Made by a program: the position numbers and the translations under genes. This document shows, one piece after another, positions 1 through 11,300 of a stretch of DNA of 64,000 nucleotides. Every line of letters begins with the position of its first letter. The stretch's first letter is position 1. Where the stretch lies: NCBI GenBank assembly GCA_016928195.1, contig JAFGLF010000063.1, positions 1-64,000 on the forward strand, read 5' to 3'. Under the pieces are notes generated by a model. That model was not told the DNA's origin. It ran no database searches and was given only the letters and a program-made list of their open reading frames with translations. Source of the DNA: Elusimicrobiota bacterium (GTDB lineage Bacteria > Elusimicrobiota > UBA8919).

Positions 1-22
1 AATATTAAGAGGAGATTTACTT

Positions 23-1753
23 ATGCAAAAAACAGGAGCCAAAATTTTTATTGATTGTCTTTTAAAAGAAAATGTGGACATAATATTCGGAATTCCCGGC
101 GGTGTTATGCTTCCCATTTTCGATGAAATCTATGATGCAAGAGATAAAATCAGATTTGTCTTAGCCAGGCACGAACAGGGTGCAGGTCATATGGCTGACG
201 GATATGCCCGTTCGACAGGTAAAGTCGGTGTTTGTATAGCAACCAGCGGTCCCGGTGCCACAAATCTTATAACCGCACTTGCTACCGCATATATGGATTC
301 AATACCAATTGTTGCTTTTACAGGGCAGGTAGCAACATCACTTATAGGAAACGATGCTTTTCAGGAAGCGGATACAACAGGTATTTCAAGACCTGTAACA
401 AAACACAACTTTCTGGTTAAGGACGTTAAAGAACTCGCAGGAACAATCAGTGAAGCATTTTATATAGCAAAGACGGGCAGGCCCGGTCCGGTGCTCGTTG
501 ATATTCCGGTGGATATTCAAAAGGCATTTACGGAACCTATTTTGCCGGAAAAAATAGAAATACGTTCCTACAAACCGGTTTATATGGGGCATATCGGACA
601 GATAAAAAAAGCTGCCGAATTAATAAATGCATCTAAACAACCCCTTCTTTATGTGGGTGGCGGAATAATATCGTCAAATGCATCTTCGGAACTCTTAAAA
701 CTTGCAGAAAAAATTCATACACCTGTTACCACGACACTTCTCGCAATCGGGGGGTTCCCGCCTGATCATCCTTTGAATATTTACATGCCGGGTATGCACG
801 GGAGTTATGCCGCAAATCATGCTTTTCAGAACTGTGATTTGATTATAGCGATAGGTGCCAGATTTGATGACAGGGTTACGGGAAAACTTTCTGCATTTGC
901 ACCAAAAGCTAAGATAATACATATTGACATCGACCCGACATCTATCTCAAAAAACGTCCGGGTTGACATACCGGTTGTCGGCGATGCAAAAAAGATTATT
1001 ATTGAACTCTCGAAATATGTAAATAAAAAAACCAATAAAGAGTGGCTCAGAAAAATCTCGGACTGGCAAAGCAAACATTCGTTTTCATATAAAAAAGACG
1101 CTAAACTCCGCCCGCAATATATCATCGACAAAGTCTCCGAGATAACCAAAGGTGAAGCTATCATAGTCACAGAAGTCGGTCAAAACCAGATGTGGGCTGC
1201 ACAATTTTATAAACCTAAATATCCGAGACATTTTTTATCAAGCGGAGGATTAGGGACAATGGGATACGGATTCCCTGCAGCTATCGGCGCTAAAATAGCC
1301 AATCCCAAAAAAACCGTTATTGACATAGCGGGAGATGGCTCTATACAAATGAACATTCAGGAACTTGCAACAGCAGTACTAAATAAAATCAACGTAAAAA
1401 TATTTATTCTAAACAATGCATGTTTAGGGATGGTAAGACAGTGGCAGGAAATGTTCTATAAGAGAAGATATTCTGCTGTCTGTCTTACGAAATCCGACGG
1501 CTGTCTTTCTTCGCCGACTGCATCGGCTAAAAGACCTGAATATCTGGTCCCGGATTTTGTCAAACTTGCAGAATCATACGGTGCCGAAGGAATGAGGGTC
1601 AAGAAAAAAGAAGATGTAGAAAAGACAATTATAAAAGCATTGAAAATAGAAAAACCGGTCTTGCTGGACTTCTGGGTGGAAGAAGAGGAAAATGTTCTTC
1701 CTATGGTACCGACAGGCAAGGCACTGGATGAAATAATCACAAGCCTCGTATAG
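23..1753 (+). CDS. ilvB: Acetolactate synthase large subunit
   Basis: ThDP-enzyme motifs (IFGIPGGVMLPIFDEI, GDGSIQMNIQELATA), followed by ilvN; SD aggag upstream. Confidence 0.95.
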   Translation: MQKTGAKIFIDCLLKENVDIIFGIPGGVMLPIFDEIYDARDKIRFVLARHEQGAGHMADGYARSTGKVGVCIATSGPGATNLITALATAYMDSIPIVAFTGQVATSLIGNDAFQEADTTGISRPVTKHNFLVKDVKELAGTISEAFYIAKTGRPGPVLVDIPVDIQKAFTEPILPEKIEIRSYKPVYMGHIGQIKKAAELINASKQPLLYVGGGIISSNASSELLKLAEKIHTPVTTTLLAIGGFPPDHPLNIYMPGMHGSYAANHAFQNCDLIIAIGARFDDRVTGKLSAFAPKAKIIHIDIDPTSISKNVRVDIPVVGDAKKIIIELSKYVNKKTNKEWLRKISDWQSKHSFSYKKDAKLRPQYIIDKVSEITKGEAIIVTEVGQNQMWAAQFYKPKYPRHFLSSGGLGTMGYGFPAAIGAKIANPKKTVIDIAGDGSIQMNIQELATAVLNKINVKIFILNNACLGMVRQWQEMFYKRRYSAVCLTKSDGCLSSPTASAKRPEYLVPDFVKLAESYGAEGMRVKKKEDVEKTIIKALKIEKPVLLDFWVEEEENVLPMVPTGKALDEIITSLV

Positions 1754-1767
1754 AAGACCGCTGATAT

Positions 1768-1838
1768 GGAAATAGGTTGATAGGTAGATATATAAAAATA
1801 TTTACCTATGTCAACATATAAACCTATCAACGTATTAT
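1768..1838. repeat. Intergenic inverted word repeat (gataggttgataggtagat ... acctatgtcaacatataaacctatcaac)
   Basis: Left-arm words recur as reverse complement in the right arm. Confidence 0.6.
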
Positions 1839-1862
1839 TTTGCGAAGCAATTAGGAGGTATA

Positions 1863-2339
1863 ATGAGACACACTATATCCGTACTGGTAGAGAATAAATC
1901 AGGTGTTCTGGCAAGGATCGCCACACTTTTTGCCGCAAGAGGATACAATATCGATTCACTTGCGGTAGGCGAGACTGATGATCCCAGTATTTCCCGAATG
2001 ACAATTGTTGTCCGTGGGGATGAAAAAATTCTTGAACAGGTTGAAAAACAGCTTAATAAACTTATCGACGTTATAAAACTCAATGACTTTATAAATACCA
2101 AACATGTTGAAAGAGACCTTGTACTTATTAAAATCAAAGCGGATAAAAATACAAGAAATGAAATTCTGCAGATTGCTGATATATTCAGGGCAAAAATAAT
2201 CGATGTTTCGACAACCACCGCAATTATGGAAATGACCGGTGACGAGGAAAAAATACAGGCACTCATCAATATGCTGAAACCTTTTGGCATAAAAGAAATT
2301 GTAAGAACCGGCATTATTGCAATGGCACGAGGAGCATAG
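1863..2339 (+). CDS. ilvN: Acetolactate synthase small (regulatory) subunit, ACT domain
   Basis: RHTISVLVENKSGVLARIATLFAARGYNIDSLAVG; SD aggaggt. Confidence 0.95.
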   Translation: MRHTISVLVENKSGVLARIATLFAARGYNIDSLAVGETDDPSISRMTIVVRGDEKILEQVEKQLNKLIDVIKLNDFINTKHVERDLVLIKIKADKNTRNEILQIADIFRAKIIDVSTTTAIMEMTGDEEKIQALINMLKPFGIKEIVRTGIIAMARGA

Positions 2340-2987
2340 ATGGGGCAAAAATTCAGAATTAAGAATTCAGAATTAAGAATTCAGAAGTGGTTTTTACTCT
2401 TATCTCTTATCTCTTATCTCTTACTTTCTGTATTTATTGCTTGTGTTCCGAAAGCAAAATACTTAGCCGAAAACTATACACCGCCGGAAAAAATTGCTGT
2501 TTTACCTTTTACTAATCAGGCGATTGATCTTGACGGACCTGTTTTATTAAGATATCTATTTGACCAACGATTGTATAATTTGGGTTATGATACTATACTT
2601 TTTGAAGAAATAGACAGGAAACTTCATGAAATGGGCATTACGGACGCAGGACAACTGCCGACTACCACACCCAAAGAACTTGGAGAAAAGCTGGGTGTTG
2701 ACGGCCTCATTTACGGAGAAGTAATAACATTTAACTATGTAACCCTGGGATTTTATTATTCACGAACCGTAGAAGCAAACTTCAAGCTTATTGATACCAA
2801 AACGGAAAATCTTCTATGGGAAGACGAAAGGAAGATTTCCATGAAAGAACTTCAATTTAAGGATGTCGGTAAAGCATTTGCTTCACAGCTTATAGAAAAA
2901 ACACTTGACAAAGCATTGAAATCTCCGCTAAGACCGGAATCCGAAGCTGTTGTAAATATATCTCTCAGAACATTACCAAGGAGGTAA
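2340..2987 (+). CDS. Lipoprotein, DUF799/GNA1162-like
   Basis: Lipobox-like signal peptide; KIAVLPFTNQ, LGVDGLIYGEVITF. Confidence 0.7.
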   Translation: MGQKFRIKNSELRIQKWFLLLSLISYLLLSVFIACVPKAKYLAENYTPPEKIAVLPFTNQAIDLDGPVLLRYLFDQRLYNLGYDTILFEEIDRKLHEMGITDAGQLPTTTPKELGEKLGVDGLIYGEVITFNYVTLGFYYSRTVEANFKLIDTKTENLLWEDERKISMKELQFKDVGKAFASQLIEKTLDKALKSPLRPESEAVVNISLRTLPRR

Positions 2988-2989
2988 AA

Positions 2990-3970
2990 ATGAAACACGC
3001 AGAACAAACACAGAACATAACGCGGAACAGACGCGGAAATGGAAAGTGGAAAGTGGGACTTCTTACTCTCTTACTCTCTTACTCTCTTACTCTCTTTACA
3101 TCATGTGCTCCTTCTACAAGGGTAAAGAAAAAACAGGCAGTAACCATTGACAAACCGAAAGAAGTCATTGTTCCTCCTAAGAAAAAAATATCTGTTATTG
3201 ATTTTGAAAACAAAACCGCATACGGACAGAGACGGCTCGGCACAGCGGCATCCGATATCTTAATGACAGAACTCGGTAAATCCGGAAAGTTTATACTTAT
3301 AGAAAGAGCAAAACTTAATAAAGTTCTGGAAGAGCAGAAACTGCAAACAACAGGTCTTATTGATTCGCACACGGTTTCAAAAGCCGGAAAAATACTTGGT
3401 CTTGATGCTGTTGTGGTCGGCGCGGTCTCACAGTTCGGAATAAAAAAAGGCGGATCTAATTATCTATTGACACAGTCGAAAAGCCAGGTTGCGGAATGTA
3501 CTGTGGATATAAGAGTCATAGAAGTTGAAACCGGAAAAATTCTTTATATCGATTCTGGCAAAGGCGTTGCAAAATCATCCAAAGGTTCATTCCTCGGTAT
3601 GGGAACAAAAGGAGCTTATGACGAAACAATCGAAGGCGAATCTCTGCGTGCGGCAATTGCAAAATTCGTCGATAATATAGTTTTCCAGGTAAATGCCAGA
3701 CCGTGGTCGTGCAGGGTTGCCGAGGTTGATGCTGATAATATATATCTGGACGCAGGACAGGAATCCAATCTGAAACTCGGAACAAAACTTATAGTATACA
3801 GCCAGGGAAAAGAAATCAGGAGCCCTGACACCGGAATGGTCATAGGCAGAACGGAAAAGAAACTCGGAGAAATCGAGGTTATTGATTATTTCGGAACCAA
3901 TGGCTCTACGGCAAAACTTATAAATGGCAAAAGACCCCAGCGGGGCGATCTATGCCGCCTTATTAAGTAA
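2990..3970 (+). CDS. CsgG/HfaB-family curli-type lipoprotein
   Basis: KISVIDFENKT, ILIERAKLNKVLEEQKLQ, LDAVVVGAVSQF typical of the CsgG family. Confidence 0.8.
   Translation: MKHAEQTQNITRNRRGNGKWKVGLLTLLLSYSLTLFTSCAPSTRVKKKQAVTIDKPKEVIVPPKKKISVIDFENKTAYGQRRLGTAASDILMTELGKSGKFILIERAKLNKVLEEQKLQTTGLIDSHTVSKAGKILGLDAVVVGAVSQFGIKKGGSNYLLTQSKSQVAECTVDIRVIEVETGKILYIDSGKGVAKSSKGSFLGMGTKGAYDETIEGESLRAAIAKFVDNIVFQVNARPWSCRVAEVDADNIYLDAGQESNLKLGTKLIVYSQGKEIRSPDTGMVIGRTEKKLGEIEVIDYFGTNGSTAKLINGKRPQRGDLCRLIK
3062..3093 (+). repeat. Octamer tandem repeat (CTTACTCT)x4 in signal-peptide coding region
   Basis: Four perfect copies read directly. Confidence 0.95.
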
Positions 3971-4049
3971 AAATTGCCATCTTTGTTCTGTGTCCAGTTT
4001 TGTCCGCCAGCTTGCGGATAGTTTCGTGTCGGTTTCGTGGTTTTTATAA

Positions 4050-4253
4050 ATGAAGAACATCTACAATTTTTTGTCCGCTTCATCCTTTGGTTTTATTTTC
4101 GTTCTTTCAGTTGTTATAGGATTGGGTATAGGTGTTTTCCTGGATAAAATTTTCGGTACACATCCTGTATTAACCGTAATCTTTACTGCAATCGGTATGT
4201 CGAGCGGTATTTATACTGTTTTTAAGGAGATAAGAAAATTTCAAAAAAAGTAG
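4050..4253 (+). CDS. atpZ: AtpZ/AtpI-type small membrane protein of the F1F0 operon
   Basis: Two TM segments, GLGIGVFLDKIFGTHPVLTVIF; first in atp cluster. Confidence 0.75.
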   Translation: MKNIYNFLSASSFGFIFVLSVVIGLGIGVFLDKIFGTHPVLTVIFTAIGMSSGIYTVFKEIRKFQKK

Positions 4254-4566
4254 TTATACTCGCTTCAATAATCTTACTTGCGGTTCCGGCATGTATTTTT
4301 CCCGAAAAAAATGTCATTATCGGAATACTTGGCGGCGGCTTTTTAGGGCTTATTAATATTCTGGCAATTTTCTTTTTTACTAAAGAAAATTTTAAACTTC
4401 ATACTTATTTTATAAAAACAGTCATAAAATTTGCTGTTATTCTTTCCTTGTTTGTCGTATTGCTAAAACTCGATGCAAATCCCATTGCTATTATCGGCGG
4501 ATTTGCAATACCAATGATTGCTATGCTTACCGAGGTTATACGATGCAGATTGTCAAAGAAGCAGTA
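4241..4566 (+). CDS. atpI: ATP synthase subunit I-like membrane protein, probable ATT start, absent from ORF track
   Basis: Open frame from stop at 4226 to TAG 4564-4566; AAGGAG SD about 8 nt before ATT 4241; ISKKVVILASIILLAVPACIFPEKNVIIGILGGGFLGLINILAIFFFTKENF...; position between atpZ and atpB. Confidence 0.7.
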
Positions 4567-5268
4567 GAACTACATATACCTTATTTACCGACGGTAATTT
4601 TGATGTCCCTTCTTGTATGGGGCATACTCTTTATATTATCGATTATTGCAGTCAGAAAAATTTCCATTATTCCAAAAGGGATACAGAATTTCCTTGAAAT
4701 GACATTTGAATGGATTCTTAATTTTGCGGACAATGTAATCGGACCGGAAGCGGGGAAATATTACCCGCTTTTCCTCGGCATCTTTCTTTTTATATTTACT
4801 GCAAATATTCTGGGAGTTATACCCGGACTAAACTCGCCCACGGCAAACCCGAATATTCCGCTTTCCCTTGCACTCGCTGTATTTTTTTACTATCATATAC
4901 AGGGATTCATAAAGCATAAACTGGGCTATATCAAAAACTTTATCATCCCGGGGCTTCCCTTATGGATGATGCCTGTAAATATACTGATATTTTTTATAGA
5001 ATTTATAAGCCATCTTGTAAGGCCTTTCTCACTATCATTAAGGCTTTTCTGTAACATTTTTGCAAAGGAAACGCTTTTGGGATGTTTAGCGTTTCTCGCG
5101 GTAAGTATTTATGCTCTTCCGGGTATAGGGAAATTCATATCACTTATGCCGGTATTTTTAAGGCCTATGATAATCCTGCTTGCTATCCTTATAGGATTTG
5201 TCCAGGCATTAATATTCTTATTATTAAGCATTATTTATGTAGGAGGAGCCGTAAAGTCAGAACACTAA
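4543..5268 (+). CDS. atpB: F1F0 ATP synthase subunit a
   Basis: LVRPFSLSLRLFCNIFAKETLLG, conserved Arg. Confidence 0.95.
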   Translation: MQIVKEAVELHIPYLPTVILMSLLVWGILFILSIIAVRKISIIPKGIQNFLEMTFEWILNFADNVIGPEAGKYYPLFLGIFLFIFTANILGVIPGLNSPTANPNIPLSLALAVFFYYHIQGFIKHKLGYIKNFIIPGLPLWMMPVNILIFFIEFISHLVRPFSLSLRLFCNIFAKETLLGCLAFLAVSIYALPGIGKFISLMPVFLRPMIILLAILIGFVQALIFLLLSIIYVGGAVKSEH

Positions 5269-5270
5269 TA

Positions 5271-5308
5271 TCAATTTCGAATTTCGGATTTTGAATTTCG
5301 AATTTATC
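5271..5308. repeat. aatttcgaatttcgga-type word repeat
   Basis: Repeated tttcgaattt words; similar copy at 26096-26127. Confidence 0.55.
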
Positions 5309-5321
5309 TATGGAGGAAGAT

Positions 5322-5717
5322 ATGTTGAACGAAGTAAAATCCGCCTTGTGCGGACGCAGATTGGGGAAAATTGTTGGGTTATTGGGTTGCTGGACCGTAC
5401 TTTTTCCGGCAGTCATTCTTGCTGAGGAAAAAATTGCATCCACCGGAGTAGATGTAATTATGGGAGAATACTACATTTGGTCTATTGCACTGTCTGCTAT
5501 CGGTCTTGTCTTAATAGGCATTGCCGGAGCAATTGCTCAGATGTACATAATCCGCAAAGCACTGGACGGAATGGCACGTCAGCCTGAAGCAGGCGGGCAA
5601 TTACAGCTTTCAATGATTATCGGACTTGCATTTGTAGAGTCTCTGGTTCTTTATGTACTTTTTATCAGTATATTACTTTTGTTTGCAAATCCGTTTGTTA
5701 AGTATTTTGCCCAGTAA
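5322..5717 (+). CDS. atpE: F1F0 ATP synthase subunit c with N-terminal extension (ORF track start 5310 overlaps the SD)
   Basis: ALDGMARQPEAGGQ, GLAFVESLVLY, ANPFV; ggagga SD before ATG 5322. Confidence 0.9.
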   Translation: MLNEVKSALCGRRLGKIVGLLGCWTVLFPAVILAEEKIASTGVDVIMGEYYIWSIALSAIGLVLIGIAGAIAQMYIIRKALDGMARQPEAGGQLQLSMIIGLAFVESLVLYVLFISILLLFANPFVKYFAQ

Positions 5718-5808
5718 GAAACGCGAATACACGCAAATAGATAAATGTAACGCGAATATTCGCGAATATTCGCGTTAGATTAGCGATAATTAGCGTTAAT
5801 GAGCGAAG
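5718..5808. repeat. CGCGAAT-family quasi-palindromic element, copy 1
   Basis: acgcgaatacacgcaaat ... cgcgaatattcgcgaatattcgcgttagattagcgataattagcgtta. Confidence 0.9.
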
Positions 5809-5811
5809 CGA

Positions 5812-6309
5812 ATGATAGAAATTGATTTTAATATTATCCTTGTTCATGTTATAACCTTTTTAATAGGGGTTTTTGTGCTTTGGAAAATTGCATGGAAACC
5901 CCTTGTCGAAATTATGAAAAAAAGAAAAATTGCTATAGCGAAAAATCTTTCAGATTCCGAAATGTTAAAAGTTGAAACAGAAAAAATGCAGGCCGAATAC
6001 AGCCGGATGATTACAGAAATCGACAAAAAAGCCCAGGAGATGATATTACAGGCAGAGATTTCAGGTGAACAGAAAAAACAGCAGATAATATCTTCCGCAC
6101 GGGACGAGGCGAAAACATTTCTCGAAAAAGCTAAGCAGCAGATTATTCAGGAAAAGAAATCAGCTATTAACGACATCCGGAAAGAAATAGCTCCTATTGC
6201 AATTTCTCTTTCTGAGAAAATTTTAGAGACAACAATCGATAAAAACACCGGGAACCGGTTGGTGGAGAAGTTTTTAAAGGAACTCGATACTAAGAAAACA
6301 TCACATTAA
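5812..6309 (+). CDS. atpF: F1F0 ATP synthase subunit b
   Basis: N-terminal TM plus long coiled coil; operon position. Confidence 0.9.
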   Translation: MIEIDFNIILVHVITFLIGVFVLWKIAWKPLVEIMKKRKIAIAKNLSDSEMLKVETEKMQAEYSRMITEIDKKAQEMILQAEISGEQKKQQIISSARDEAKTFLEKAKQQIIQEKKSAINDIRKEIAPIAISLSEKILETTIDKNTGNRLVEKFLKELDTKKTSH

Positions 6310-6325
6310 ACCGGCAGTATGTATT

Positions 6326-6853
6326 ATGAAAAAAAATAATCCTAAAAAATTCGCAAAAATACTTTTTCAGCTTGCAACTGAAACCAAACAGGTCGAAAAA
6401 ATAAAGACTTCCTTAAAAAGCCTTAATCCGCTTTACTCAGAAGAAATAATGCTGTTTTTCTCAAATCCCTTTATAGACAGGGATAAAAAGAAAGACCTGA
6501 TAAAAGAGTTTTATCCGGAATTGCCCGTACTTCTTCTGAATTTTTTATACATCCTTATAGACGAAAGCATTCTGCAGCTCCTTCCAAGAATAGAAAAAAG
6601 GTTTAATGACCTGTATCTGCAGTCGAAAAATACCGTGATAGCAAAAATTATTTCCGTTGATATTCTGGAGAAACCCGTTCTTGAAAAAATTCGAAAAATA
6701 ATCGAACAATATACAAATAAACATGTATTGATTGAAACCAAACAGGATAAATCCATCATCGGAGGAATTGTAGCAAAAACGGATGATTTATTAATCGACG
6801 GAAGTATAAAAGGAAAACTTAATTCATTTAAGACACAAATGGAAACATTATGA
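6326..6853 (+). CDS. atpH: F1F0 ATP synthase delta subunit
   Basis: [12 protein letters not shown]...; C-terminal [22 protein letters not shown]. Confidence 0.9.
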   Translation: MKKNNPKKFAKILFQLATETKQVEKIKTSLKSLNPLYSEEIMLFFSNPFIDRDKKKDLIKEFYPELPVLLLNFLYILIDESILQLLPRIEKRFNDLYLQSKNTVIAKIISVDILEKPVLEKIRKIIEQYTNKHVLIETKQDKSIIGGIVAKTDDLLIDGSIKGKLNSFKTQMETL

Positions 6854-8367
6854 ATCCCAGAGAAATTACAGAAGCCATAAAATCAAAAATTGCATCCTTA
6901 AAACCAGACGTATCCATCGAGGAAACCGGCAATATAATTTCGGTCGTTGACGGTATAGCCAAGATACATGGACTGCAGAATGCCTTTGTTTATGAATTGA
7001 TTGAATTCCCCAACCAAATATTAGGCATGGTATTAAATCTTGGACTCGAAGAGTATGAAGTAGGATGTATCTTATTCGGCAGTGAAACATCATTGAAACA
7101 GGGAGATCTGGTAAAAAGAACAAATCAAATTATGCAGGTTCCCGTAGGAGAAGAGCTCATAGGCAGAATAATAGACCCACTGGGCAGGGTACTTGACGGC
7201 GGTAAAGATTTAAAGACAACAAAAAAAAGACCGATAGAAGTCATTGCCCCGAGTATTGCGGAAAGACAGCCCGTTAAAGTACCACTACAGACGGGCATAA
7301 AAGCAATCGATTCGATGATACCGATAGGAAGGGGGCAAAGAGAACTGATTATCGGAGACAGACAGACAGGCAAAACCGCAATTGCACTGGATACAATAAT
7401 TAATCAAAAAAATGTAAAAAACAGACCGATTTGTATTTATGTCGCAATAGGTCAAAAACAATCAATCGTGGCAAATATTTACGAAACACTGAAAAAATAC
7501 GGAGCAGATAAATATACAATAATTATTTCGGCGGCATCTTTTGATCCCGCGGCCCTCTTGTACGTCGCCCCATACAGCGGCTGTGCCATAGCGGAAGATT
7601 TCATGTGGCAGGGCAGGGATGTTCTAATTGTTTATGACGATCTATCTAAACATGCACATGCATACAGACAGATAATGTTATTGTTAAGAAGACCTCCGGG
7701 AAGAGAGGCATATCCCGGAGACGTATTTTATCTGCATTCGCGTCTCCTCGAACGCGCATGTAAACTCTCGGATTCAAACGGCGGGGGCTCCATAACCGCG
7801 CTCCCTATAATTGAAACAAATGCAGGGGATATTTCGGCTTATATTCCCACAAATGTTATTTCAATAACCGACGGACAGATTTTTCTTGAAAACGGGCTTT
7901 TTCATTCGGGAATACGGCCTGCAATAAATGTCGGCTTATCGGTTTCGCGCGTAGGTGGTCATGCACAAACAAAAGCAATGAAACAGACTGCAGGCTGTCT
8001 GCGGCTTCAGATAGCCCAGTATAACGAGCTTTCCTCATTTGCACAGTTTTCGTCTGAACTGGATGAAAATACGAAATTCCAGATTAAAACCGGCGAACGC
8101 CTGGTCGAGATACTTAAACAGAATCAGTATGAACCTCTGCCGATTGAAAAGCAATTGATAATACTTTTTGCCGGCAGCTACGGTTATCTGCAGGATATTG
8201 AAGTCCCGGAAATTCAAAAGTTCGAAAAAGGACTTCTTGATTTTTTTGACAAAAAACATTCTGAAATATTGGAAGAACTAAAACAAAAAACCGAAATTTC
8301 GGAAGAGCTCAACGATAAAATTGCATCAGCAATAAAAGAATATAAAGGACAGCGAGTAAGTGAGTGA
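6850..8367 (+). CDS. atpA: F1F0 ATP synthase alpha subunit
   Basis: [30 protein letters not shown]. Confidence 0.97.
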   Translation: MNPREITEAIKSKIASLKPDVSIEETGNIISVVDGIAKIHGLQNAFVYELIEFPNQILGMVLNLGLEEYEVGCILFGSETSLKQGDLVKRTNQIMQVPVGEELIGRIIDPLGRVLDGGKDLKTTKKRPIEVIAPSIAERQPVKVPLQTGIKAIDSMIPIGRGQRELIIGDRQTGKTAIALDTIINQKNVKNRPICIYVAIGQKQSIVANIYETLKKYGADKYTIIISAASFDPAALLYVAPYSGCAIAEDFMWQGRDVLIVYDDLSKHAHAYRQIMLLLRRPPGREAYPGDVFYLHSRLLERACKLSDSNGGGSITALPIIETNAGDISAYIPTNVISITDGQIFLENGLFHSGIRPAINVGLSVSRVGGHAQTKAMKQTAGCLRLQIAQYNELSSFAQFSSELDENTKFQIKTGERLVEILKQNQYEPLPIEKQLIILFAGSYGYLQDIEVPEIQKFEKGLLDFFDKKHSEILEELKQKTEISEELNDKIASAIKEYKGQRVSE

Positions 8368-8432
8368 GCGAGTAAGAGAGTAAGGTTTTTGACTTTTTTC
8401 CTGCTCACTGCTAACTACTTTCTGGTTACTGG
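8349..8432. repeat. GAGTAAG-word element spanning the atpA 3' end (left gagtaagtgagtgagcgagtaag, right tgctcactgctaactac)
   Basis: Left-arm words match the reverse complement of the uvrB insert at 21118-21150; gctcactgctaac recurs in folC near 17028. Confidence 0.7.
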
Positions 8433-8438
8433 TGTTAT

Positions 8439-9365
8439 ATGGCTACACTTAGAGAAATAAAGAAAAAAATTAAAGCAACTCAATCGATACAAAAGACAAC
8501 CAAAGCCATGCAGATGATTTCAGCTGCGCGGTTCCAAAAAGCGCAAGTTCAGGTGAACTCTGCAAAACCGTATATGGCGAATATCCGTAATATGATTTAC
8601 GGAATATATAAAAAATCAGACAAACAGGTTATAGAACATCCTTTTCTGAAAAACGTTTTACAAACCCCGGACGCGGCAAAAAAAGGCCTTCTGATTATAA
8701 CTTCCGAAAAAGGACTTTGCGGTTCTTATAACACAAATATAATGAAAAAATCAATGGAATATATCCATACCGAAAATATCAGCGCACTGGATATTGCCGT
8801 TATAGGGAAAAAAGGACGGGATTACCTGAAAAGAAACCGCATTCCTATAAACCATGAATACTTTTCCATCTACCGCCCAACAGGCAAGGATACCGCCAGT
8901 TCTATCATCGGAGGAATATCGGTACAATCGGCAATTATTTCCGATGAAATTATAAATCTTTTTTTAAACAAAAACCTTACGGAGTTCAGTATAATATACA
9001 CCGAATATCAATCGTTATTTTCCCAGCCGGTTACTATAAAACAAATACTTCCCATTAAAGAACCGGAAAAAGACATTTTAAAAGGTAACCCGGCAGATTT
9101 TGGGTTTGATTATATATATGAACCGGCTAAAAACATTATAATGGACAGATTATTAAACAGATATATAAAATCGGAATTCTTCAGAATTATTGCAGAAGCA
9201 TATCTGTCCGAAATTGTATCAAGAAGAAATGCTATGGAAAATGCCTCAAAAAATGCGTCAGATCTTATAGATGATATCTCGCTTCATTTAAACAAACTCC
9301 GCCAGCAACAAATAACCACAGGTTTAATTGAGGTAGTAAATTCAAGTGAGGCAAGAACCCAATAA
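8439..9365 (+). CDS. atpG: F1F0 ATP synthase gamma subunit
   Basis: REIKKKIKATQSIQKTTKAMQMISAARFQKAQ; C-terminal RQQQITTGLIEVV. Confidence 0.95.
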   Translation: MATLREIKKKIKATQSIQKTTKAMQMISAARFQKAQVQVNSAKPYMANIRNMIYGIYKKSDKQVIEHPFLKNVLQTPDAAKKGLLIITSEKGLCGSYNTNIMKKSMEYIHTENISALDIAVIGKKGRDYLKRNRIPINHEYFSIYRPTGKDTASSIIGGISVQSAIISDEIINLFLNKNLTEFSIIYTEYQSLFSQPVTIKQILPIKEPEKDILKGNPADFGFDYIYEPAKNIIMDRLLNRYIKSEFFRIIAEAYLSEIVSRRNAMENASKNASDLIDDISLHLNKLRQQQITTGLIEVVNSSEARTQ

Positions 9366-10790
<1,425 letters not shown>

Positions 10791-11213
10791 ATGAAAACAT
10801 TTTCTCTTGAAATCGTAACACCTGAAAAGGTTGCCTATAAAGGGGATGTCCGGCAGATATCCATTCCCGCATATGAAGGCGAAATGGGGGTTCTGCCCGG
10901 CCATATTGATTATCTTGCCATGCTTTCTCCGGGTGAGATCAGAATAAAACGTAATGATGATTTAGTGCTCTTTGCCATATCCGGCGGTTTTGCCGAAATT
11001 CATCCGAAAAATGTCGTAATTTTATGCGAGACGGCAGAATCAGCTGAGGATATAGATATTGAACGTGCCAATCTTGCAAAAATAAGAGCAGCCGAAAAAC
11101 TAAAAGTATCAGACAAAAGCATAGATACAAAACAACTCCAGTTTGCCATACAGCGTGCAGCAGCCCGCCTGAAAGTAGTAAGCGATCTTAAGAAAAGAAA
11201 AAAGAGAAAATAA
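10791..11213 (+). CDS. atpC: F1F0 ATP synthase epsilon subunit
   Basis: SLEIVTPEKVAYKGDVRQISIPAYEGEMGVLPGH. Confidence 0.95.
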   Translation: MKTFSLEIVTPEKVAYKGDVRQISIPAYEGEMGVLPGHIDYLAMLSPGEIRIKRNDDLVLFAISGGFAEIHPKNVVILCETAESAEDIDIERANLAKIRAAEKLKVSDKSIDTKQLQFAIQRAAARLKVVSDLKKRKKRK

Positions 11214-11261
11214 ACCCTGCCTCCCATTTATAGAAAAAAATTTAAAAAATATGAAAGGGGG

Positions 11262-11290
11262 TTGACAAAATCTTAATAGTTTTATATAAT
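11262..11290 (+). promoter_or_regulatory. Sigma70-type promoter TTGACA-N17-TATAAT
   Basis: Perfect hexamers at 11262-11267 and 11285-11290, just before the SAM riboswitch. Confidence 0.85.
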
Positions 11291-11300
11291 ATGTTATAAT

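Noticed and set aside
1835-2314. 159-aa antisense ORF
   Set aside because: Opposite ilvN; no recognisable motif.
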